DNA of 64,000 nucleotides from Brachycybe producta (Eukaryota > Arthropoda > Diplopoda > Playtdesmida > Andrognathidae), in NCBI GenBank assembly GCA_036925085.1, contig JAUPFP010000029.1, forward strand, positions 2,246,501-2,310,500, written 5' to 3'. Below are positions 25,888 to 36,400 of the stretch, in pieces. The notes under the pieces are model-generated. The model made no database searches. It saw only the letters and a program-made list of their open reading frames with translations, and was not told the origin of the DNA. The number at the start of each line of letters is the position of its first letter. The first letter of the stretch is position 1. Made by a program: the position numbers and the translations under genes.

Positions 25888-28800
25888 AATTGTCAAATTA
25901 ATGCATTTGTAGCCTGTGGCCAGGGAGTGGGCGTTCTCATCGTTATAACATTCACGCGTTCCTTTTTTTCTCATTCGCATTTTTTTCACTACGCAACAAC
26001 AACAACCACCAACAAAAAAAAAAGAGTAGGTTTTTACTTCAATTACAAATCGAGTCTACTATTAAACTGTATGGTGCTAACAACATACAAAAAAAAAAAC
26101 ACCAACATATAATAAACATAATTCCAATTTTTCTTTTAAAGGTATAGGGCACATAAAAAGTAGGAGGGTTCGAATTACAACAAGGAGGTCACAAGTCTCG
26201 ATTTCTAAACCAAAGTATCGACAAAAAAAAACTTTTGTTAAAACTATTTTATACAAAGAAACTAAACAATAGATTCTTTATATAAAATTGTAAATTTTTC
26301 TTTCTTCTTTGAATTGAATTCATTTTTTTTTTAAATAGATTGAGGTAAAAGAATTTTAAAATATACAACGTAAAGTGTGAAATTTCAAGGTATTTTTTCT
26401 CTCTCTCATATCTTCCTATGGCTTAGAACTTTTTTTAAAAAAAAATATGGAAGTTCATATAGAGATAGATAGATAGAGAATAACTTAATAATACAAAAGG
26501 TGTCATAATTTCTATTAGAAGCATGACAATTGTAATTTGAGCTATATTACAAGTGTATATTAAATAGGTGGACCGTGACCAGACCAGACCAGACCAGACC
26601 GAAGAATAAACTTGAACAATTTTTCTTTTGATTATAAATTATAATAAACCAAAAATAATAAGAACTTACATGAATTAATTTTGTGGGCGATTTTTTTTCT
26701 TTTCTTTTCAAACTTCAAAAAGTCATTTGTATAATAATTTGATAATAAACTTTATTTCCTAGTTGTTGTTTTCTTCTTATTTTTCTTTTAACCATTAAAT
26801 AAATCACAATTTGTTGGTCATTAAATATGATTTTTTTTTTCGTTCTAAAAAGACAGATTTTTCATCAAAAAAAAAGTTGTTCAAGTTTAGTTAATATCTT
26901 TATGTATATGATTATTACAAATGTAAAACAGATGGTTATTTTTTTGTTGTTGGTTCTTTTTACTTCTTAAGTCATGTATAATGAGGAGGATATTTCTTTT
27001 AAAGAAGGTGACCTCAAGAAGAAAATATCTACCTTTTTTTTTTAATAAGAGACAAAAAAAAACCCCTAAAGGTAGAAGTTAAATATCTATTTCTTACCTA
27101 TTTCGTGAGTTACTACCAATAAATTATAGATAGGACACAACACTCATTTAATTGTGTCGCATCTCACCATAGACAGAACGGAAACTCCTAATCTTTAAGA
27201 GCTACAAGGAAAAAAATTTTAATTGAACGATTTTCTAGTCGTTTTTTTTTTTTCTTTCTCTCTAAAACTTTTTAAAAATATAATTGTTATCTTCTGTAAG
27301 TATGGCAGCCGTTTGTCTTATTATTTTGAAAATGAGGGTGGATAATTTTGTAACTAACTACCAGCAAAAATAAATTTCTAAGTTTGTTAGAAACTAGAAT
27401 GAAATATCAATGGGAAGGAACCAGAATATTTTTAGTAGGGATGGGGGCCATTTGAGTCCTCGAATGCCGCGAATCTTGAAAAATATTCGAGATTCGAAAA
27501 CTCGAATCTTCGCCGCTTTTTTCGTTTTTCGAATCTTTCGAATCCTAACCTTAAAAAAACTTAAAACTTTGGTAAAATTAGTTTTAACTCAATTGACGTC
27601 CAATAGAAGCATTCACTAACAAAAAACGACGATTGTTGCAATTTCGGATCACCAATATTACCTTGTGGCCTGACCCTGAGTGAAGCCACACTGTTTTTTT
27701 TTATTAATAATAATTTAATATTTAATATTATTTTATTTATTTGTATCTTCTTAATGAATAGTATAGGATTCGTTTATGAAGGATTCGAGAACCTTTTAGG
27801 ATTCGGATTCGAGAAAATTTAGGATTCGTCCCACCTTTAATTTTTAGTGTATTTTTTTTTGAACGAATTTTTATACTATTTTTTTTAAAAAAAACTGGAC
27901 CAAAATACATATTTCGTGCTAACCGATTTTTTTTTTCGTGTTAAACAGTTTCCAACTCCAACATACTGGAAAGTGTAGAAAAATGACCAAAACAGATAAT
28001 AATGCCATCTACTGATTTGAGTTTGAAGTGGTTGAGACAATTTTCAAATATTTTACTGGTCAATATTATACATAATAATTATAAAAAAAAAATAATTTAT
28101 AATAATTTTCATAATATTTTGTAATTTCACCTACTCACCTGTATAACTTTGAATTTTACCATTTAAAGTTTTTTTTGTAAAAAGTTGAAATTATGTATGT
28201 CCTATACATATTATAATAGTATTTATCAAACCATCAACTCAAACCACTAGGCGGCGGTGTTCTTCACTTATATAATGCTGGTTTCATAAATTATTTGCTA
28301 AAATAGTAAAATGTTGTTCTAAAAATATGTTCACGATGTTATCTCTCTAAAAAAATAAACATTTTATGACAATTTAAAAAAATGATCAATTTTTTTGTAG
28401 CAATGTTTATTGAAAATGAATTTCAAATTGTCATAAATGTTTATTTTTCACCTACTCTTCTAGTTTCTAACGAAATGTGAAAACACGAACTGTGTTTGAA
28501 CGAATTTACGTATGAATTAATTAATTTAACCAATAACATCTGCCTAAATCAATCAAATTAACATTTATGTTAATGATGATGATGGTGATGATGCTGTAAA
28601 TGCTGCGTTTATAGCTAGCATTTCGCGATCCCGTGCTTCTGAATTTGTACAAGCAGCTAAAGAGAAAATGTAATAGTGAATCAAATTCCAAACTATAAAC
28701 GCGGTTTAAAATAATTTCTAAGGCACAGGTGTAATTTACTTTGAAAAATTTTGGCGAAAAAATAAAATGTTATGCAATCAATTCAAAACACAAGCTAAAC

Positions 28801-31800
28801 ATAAAATGGGCAGTGTGCGTGAAAATGCATCATGATGATGCTGATATTATATGAAAATACGGGCGGTTTTTATGTCTATCTATATGTACATACATATATA
28901 CATATTATACAGTGTCTATGTAATGCTCATAATTCAAACTTCCCACGAAACGTTTACGACTCCAACTTCTCAGGTTGAGTTGAAGCAAAACGAGTCTTTT
29001 TTCTCTCTTTTGCTCCTTCGCATACCAAGAACTTGAACGAGCCCAAACAATGGGGATTACTAATTTGCAAAATTTATGTGGAATTCCTCCTCCTTCTTCC
29101 CCCCTCTTCACTCTCTTAGTTAATCTAGTCTAGTCCCTTCTTCTTTTTAGCTCGGACACACCAACTCTTTGCAAAACTAAACAACCAAACAACAACAACA
29201 AAAAAAATACCTTGAAAAGTCTGAAGATATTATATACAGATGTGAAGAAACAAAAAAAAAATGTTGGCATGCCAGAATAAAAAAAAGTGTATTTTGAAAA
29301 ACTCCCCCAAAAAAATGATAGAGAAAGAAGGAGAGAGAGAAAGATAAAAATCATTTGTATTTTAAAACAAATGTCCAATGGCTCTTCTTCTCAAGTGTCT
29401 GTAGTTTAACCGCAACATGATCGATATCATGAACAAAATTCGAGATTCTATTTCACGATTATTAATCAATCAAAAAACCTTAATTTGTCATTATTTCAAA
29501 TTGGAGAGAAATGAATAATAATAATAATAATAATAATAAAAACATACCTGAATCCATGGCTATGACAACCAATTCGTAAAGATCTTCCGTTTCTCTATCG
29601 AGAAATTTGTGAACCGTAATCTCTCCCGTTGTTCCATTAATCTGAAAAAGTCCTTGGTCGCCATCTTTAAGAAAATACCTCACTTGACCATTCGGAGGTG
29701 TGTCGTAATCCAGAGCCACGACTGTGGTGACGGTAGCCGGTGGAGGAGTCGCGATATTCTCCATCACGTGAACCACGTACGGAGAATTGACAAACACGGG
29801 TGGATTATCGTTGTAGTCCGTGATACCGATGGTGACCGTGGCCGAATCGTATCGCACTTCGACTCCACCGTCCTCCACCTGAACCGTCAACACATAAAGG
29901 CTCTTCGTCTCATAGTCCAGATCGTTGACGACGCGAACGACTCCCGAGTCTTCGGCTATCGAGAAATCGTGGTTCTTATCACCGGCAACGATTGAATATC
30001 GAAGTCGACCGTTAGGTCCTTCGTCTTGATCGGTGGCCGAAACTTGTAGCACGCTCAATCCGGTGCTGGCATTCTCGGCCACCGTCGCCGAATAGTTGAC
30101 CGGATCGAAGATCGGTCCGTTATCGTTCTCGTCTAGAACACGCACCAAGACATCCATAGTGGACGACATCGTCGGATGACCGCGATCGTTAGCGGTCACT
30201 CTCAATGAATAACTGGACGTCGTCTCGCGATCTAACCGTCCGTTGACTCTGAGTAATCCGTCTACGGGTCCTATGGTGAATCTAGAATCCGCACTAGACA
30301 ACAGACTGTATTCGACGTAACTGTTTCGTCCCTCGTCTCTGTCGACAGCCTTCACGGCCATGACGACAGTGTTGAACTGTGTGTTCTCTACGACGGCTGT
30401 TTCGTTCGGAGTCGTGAATTCGGGTGCGTTATCGTTCACATCTTTCAAGATGATGTTCACTTGAATCGTACTGGAGAGCCTTTTCTGAGGCGGTTTTGCT
30501 TGATCTCTGGCCATCACGTACAAATTATAGAACGACTGTACTTCCCGATCTAACGGCTTTACGGTGAAGATGGTACCATTCGCCGAAATGTCAAAACAAG
30601 AACCATCGTTACCGTCCACGATACTGTACACAATCTCTCCGTTTTTACCTAAATTCAATTATAAGATGGTTTATCGAACAGCTGATTATCGAACTATCGA
30701 TTATTATGTCTTTCAAAATGAAAATAATCTAGAAAGTGTTTTAAAAACTAGAAGAATAACTCAGGGATATCTTCTTCATGTTGATTTCTAGACTTATGTC
30801 TAGAAATCATACGAATCATAAAAAGCTTATTTTGAAAGATATCAAATATGAAATTACTCTTAAGCGATCGAGCTATCCTTCTAGTTTCTAAAACAATTTC
30901 AAGTTTCTCATCATTTTGGACCTGAAAGACAGAAGACAGGCAAAGTTTACACTTTAAAAAGTATTCGTTTCGAGAATTCGGCTTTGACAAAGTCGCGCAA
31001 TTAAGAGATACACACCTCTTAAAATTGCAAAACTTACCAGAATCTTGATCGGTTGCACTGACTTTGATAATACTCGTTCCAACAGTGACATTTTCAAAAA
31101 CTTCATCACTGTAACTCATTGGATCAAAAAGTGGAGCATTGTCATTCAAGTCCAAAACATTTATGTAAACGGACACGGTGGACGAGAGACGAGATTGACC
31201 ACTGTCATGAGCCTGGACCACAAATATATAATGTTGAGTCTGAAAAAGAGAAAGTAAAATAAACAAAAATAATTTAATTACTTAAACATTTAATGTGGGT
31301 GGAAATCAGGCATACAACAAAAAATATGAAATGGAAGGTGGATTTTCTTCTTCTTCGATGAATTAATTCTCGAGTACACTAAAAAAAAAGGACCTTGAAT
31401 TTAAGGTACATTTTAATGTGAATCTATGTAAAGCTGGAGGCAATACACGACCGCGGCCAGTTCACTTTATTATTGCATTATTTTTTTTTTCTTCTTCTTC
31501 ACAAAAATGGCCAAAAGCAAAATATAAAAAAGCAGCAAGTTTCGCTATTAAAACTGAATAAGAAAAAAGGGGTTTTTTTTTGTATAAGAAGAAGCCTACA
31601 TAAAAAACAGGTTTCTAGTTTTTTATTTTTTATTTTCGGTTAAAAAAAACTGAACACGACAGACAGTAAATCCTTTTAAAGTTAAATGGATGTCAGAGGT
31701 AATCATCGGGACTGCACGACAGATTGGGACAGGTACATTACAGAAAAAGAAATCCCACGTATTATCTAAATTCCTTTCTCCCCTTCTCCCCTATCCTCCC

Positions 31801-33432
31801 CATAATATTACATTACTTTGTATGCACAATATAATGCATATATATACATCAGTACACACACACACACAGATAGAGAGCAATTGCCTGAAAATAAATAACT
31901 TTTGTAAAGAAAAATCTACAATGACATTATGGCAACATGCTTACATGATTATCACTTATTCAGTATAATTACAGTTTACCTTGTAAAAGTGGACAGGGTC
32001 AAAAGATAGTGACACTGCAATTGACACAAGTCTTTAACTAAATCCAAAATACTTAGAAATTCAGTTACTTTCAGGCCCACATCACACGGGCAACTATTTA
32101 ACTGCAAAAAAACGAAGTCGGGTTGTTGCGAACACCGACCACTTTTAAGTCTTTCCATAAAAAATATATCAAAACCACAACCAAATCACCATCGACATTG
32201 CAGTCAAAAGTGGTCTGTGTGTTCCAAACCCTTAGAACCACTTCACCCAGAGCACTATGTAGCGCTACATAAAGTGGTCCTTTTTAGCTGACCACTAAAA
32301 GAATAAGGGTGTTCACATGAGCCACAGGCCCACCACCACCAAAGTGGCAAACACCGCCTGTTTGTCAATGGTGATCAAGGTCATACCACCAGCCGTTGTT
32401 GATAATGGTGCTCAATTTCAACTTGCCAATCGAAACGCAGTACGTTATTTTTGCAGCAAATAAAAACCTGCTCTTCAGAATATATTATTCTAATACTGCG
32501 TTTCTATTAGCAAGTTCAAATTGAGCACCGCTATCACCAACGACCGCCGGTCATACCAATGGAATGCACTGATAGCATTCCATTGTTTTCGATGGTGGTC
32601 CATTTGAAGCAAGCCACTAAGTGGCGCTACTTTGTGGCGGACACAAACTGATCCGTGTGAAATCTGTTGGATTGTAAAATGCACTGACAAATAACTCTGC
32701 CTTGCACACTAATAGGCAATGGGAAACTAAAGACAATTATTTCTTTGTGGTGTACAAGAGATCTAGAATGGTGATATTGCTTTATCTCCTAAACAAGAAA
32801 TTAATTTCCGGATGTGCTTGATTTTGCTATTTTCTTCTCAAAAATCTGAGGCCGTAAAAACCCTCATAGAAAGAGGGCTATTGATGCAAACATGACGTCT
32901 CTACATAAACACATTAAAGTTGTATTTATGTATTTTAAATTCCAGATTTATTTTTTTGTCCTACTCTTGTATTTATTAGACACCAAAAAATTTGATCAAA
33001 ATCTCAAATTGTTTTTACTAACCCAATTTACATGAATAAATTGGATTTTTTTTATTTTCTTTTGTGTCAATAAATTTTCCAATCAAGACAGAAATATAAA
33101 AACAAACAAGAGTGTGTTATTTCAAATAATAATAATAATCAGTATTCAAGAAGGTTTTTTTTATTTCTTTACTTCTTCTTTTCTTAAGATCAAGATGCTG
33201 CTGCTGATGATACTGATGATGAGAACAAGCTTGTTTTAATAGGAACATTTATAGTAGCAGATTGTAACGCCCGTAAACATGAACATTGGGGCTTACATGT
33301 CACCTAAATTACGAGTACCAGTCTGAAGAAAAGAAAGAATGAACTTGCAAGAAGAAGAAGAAGAAGAAGAAAATAAATTCAAGGCACCATTTCTGACTTG
33401 ACTCTTGTTTTTCTTTCTACTCCTCCCTTTTT

Positions 33433-33476
<44 letters not shown>

Positions 33477-36400
33477 TCAAAATTCTTGTTTTGAAAAAAA
33501 AAATACCAAACAAGAAAAATAAACCTGAATATGAGTGAATATAATTTTGAAAAATGTATTTTTTTTACAGAATGAATAGTTAGACCCTGTCATAGACAGA
33601 TGGACAGTACAAATAAAATACCCTTAGAGAAAACTGAACTGCCAAAAAAAAACCTCCACAAAACTAGTGATCTATTGCAAGACAACAACAAGAAAAAACC
33701 TATAAATTCCAATCTTGACGATTTTTAAGTCTTTCAAAAAAAATGGGTATATCAACCACATCTGGAAGGAAGTGGTTATCATAGTTAAAGTCTTCTTAAT
33801 TGTGGTCTAATTAACCTCAGATGATGCTCACTCAAGTAACCAGAAGTAACTCAAGTTAACCAATAACAAATGTAACTCCCCTGCTGACAGATAATCGAAT
33901 CGCGACCCACATTCTTCAAAGATGATAAATTACGAACAATGACCTAACTTTAGAATTCTCAGTGGCTGAAGTGTGTGTGATCATCAGTGCTTCATCATCA
34001 ATGAAGAACACAAGTATCTTCAGGAATACCTTACACATAATAAGATTTGAATTTTTTTTAAACAATGTATTATAGATTTTAAGCTCAGATAACAGGTTCA
34101 CTCAAAAGTGAAGATCTGATATTTTTTAGATTAGGTGGAAGTTGAAACAAGTAACACACATTGAAAATTAAGAGGCCACATACCGATAAAAAAAAATCCA
34201 ACTGCCTTCTTAGGAGAAAATTTCGTTCAAAAATGGGGACAACAAAGTGAAAATATTAGACTTTGGTTAAATGCTTAACTGCTTATTCACTTTCTGCAGC
34301 TTTTAAAGCTAAGCTTTGCATTGCTTTTTGTAACTTTTCACTTTATTGCAAAGCAAACTGCTGCTGTGCATTTGCTAGCTTTTTGTAGAGCCCATTTTAA
34401 AGCCATTTTCTTTTATATTTGCAGAAGGTCATAACGTTGAAATACTAACTAACCAATTAGATCCCACGACAGGTCAGATGATTGTGACGTAGCAGCTACA
34501 TATCACCTTCTGAGCAAGTTAACAGGTTAGATTTTGACTTCGTTGTTTTTAATTTTGCTACTGGAACAAGCAAGTAGTAGCTTTCCAGCTGCAGAAAGCA
34601 AACAAGGAGTTTTAGCATTAACTTTTTTTTTTTGCTAAAGGACCTCTCTCTGCTTTAAAAAGACACTTTTGATAACCGTGTTAACTTATGTTGGCAACTT
34701 GGCGTCAATAAATCTTTCGACCTGATTTGAATTTTAAAGTTAGAAGAAAGGGTCCTGTTTCTAACTTTAGAAGACTCCTGATCCCAATAATGGATTCTAG
34801 AAAAAAAGGAGCTTAAAATAAATTAAATGAAAAAAAATAACTTGATTCTCTTGTCTGTGTGAGTTCCCAAAAAAAAATTGAAGAAGAAAAAATACAGACA
34901 CATTCAAAGGTTAAAGGGTTAATCCAAAACGATTAGCATACATGTCTGACACCCGTAAGAAATTGCTACTAATCCTTCAGTAGTAGTAATACTACCAACA
35001 ATTTCAAACCAGGACTGAAATTTCAACCTCCTCCACCCTGTTTTCATAGGTGCACCGCACCAACTTGGCAGAATTGATATATAATAGGAAAACTTAAAAA
35101 GTATCTTTCAAAATTTGAAAATCTATTGACGATGACATTATATTAGGCGGTTTAATCTTCATCACATCGCTCGCCAACAACTTCAAGCCGTCACACACAC
35201 ACACATTTCACAAAGTTTCAAAACTTATTTTTTTGGTAATTTTTTTTTACCTGGCACCACCACCTTGTTTTTTCTTCTTCAAAAGTCCAAATTGTATTCG
35301 TCTCTTCATCGATACACAGAAAATAACATACATTGAACCTCTTGTTTTGCTAATCATTTATTCATTATTTCAACATGTTTTTTTCTCCCTTAACTTTTTT
35401 AAAATAGGATTCTAAGCTACACATCATCATCATTTTATCCACTCGAAATTCCATTGCAGGTGAAATTGAAGTTCAGTATGTAAACTATTGTAGTATGTCT
35501 TGAAGCTTCTTTGGTGTCCGCTTAGCAATGGTACCTACATGGATCGGTACCAATGTTATTCCAAGTCATGCCAACGTTATTCAAGAATTATACAAGAATT
35601 CAGAGTCGTACTGTTCATAATGATTGATAAGTCGAAGGTTGTGCTAAATTTTGATAGGAAGTTTCATATAAAAGTTTGTGAGTTTAGCTTTAGCTTTGAT
35701 TTTGCAATCATTAAGAATACGACTCTCAAAACCAAAATCTTTAATGATTCTCATGGAAATAGTAGCGCATTCGAAAACGAACGAAACACTTATTATCTGT
35801 AAATAACACGTGGGCTGAACATCTGTAAAGAAAACATGTCCGGAATCCATGCTAGTTCCACCGAAATAACTTGCTTTCTCGAGAAGATTAAATTGAAGAT
35901 GATGACCTTCAATGTAAAGGTCAGAATGTAAAGAACTGTATATACAGTATGTTTGCATCGTTACCTCCTCCTCTCGCATATTTAAGAAAATGGTACAAAG
36001 AAGCACATCCGGTAATTTGTTTTCTTTTAAAGAATTTACTAAGAGGTGGCTCAATCCACATTTCTCGATTCTTCTATACAACACAACGAAGTAGTCTTTG
36101 GTTTCCGAATGCACCCGGTATTCATGGATTAAAATTGTCAAAAGATATACCTGTGTCCCCTCACCTCCTTCTCACCGATTGAAAAAAAAATGACACCACC
36201 AAAAAAGAAGAAAGGGTGCCATTATTTGTGTATGTGTGTGTAAGAAGAAGTTTTTTTTAAAAAGCTTGACAAATTAATCCAAGTTCAGCGGCACCTTTTT
36301 CAGAAAACAACGTTTACATGGGCGGTTTAAAAACCATGGAGGCACATTAAAATTATTTTGAGATACCTGCCTCTTTTTTTTTGTTCCTTACACAAAACTT

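Larger units (their letters stand above)
12850..29547 (-). other. 16.7-kb intron of the cadherin gene
   Basis: GT-AG intron between exons C and D. The exons on either side join in frame in the middle of one cadherin repeat, so no exon is needed in between and none was recognised. Contents: AT-rich filler, microsatellites and the mobile elements listed separately at 14854, 16617, 18771, 19130, 22199, 24504, 24792, 27436 and 28330. Stretches not listed hold nothing recognisable beyond homopolymer runs. Confidence 0.85.
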
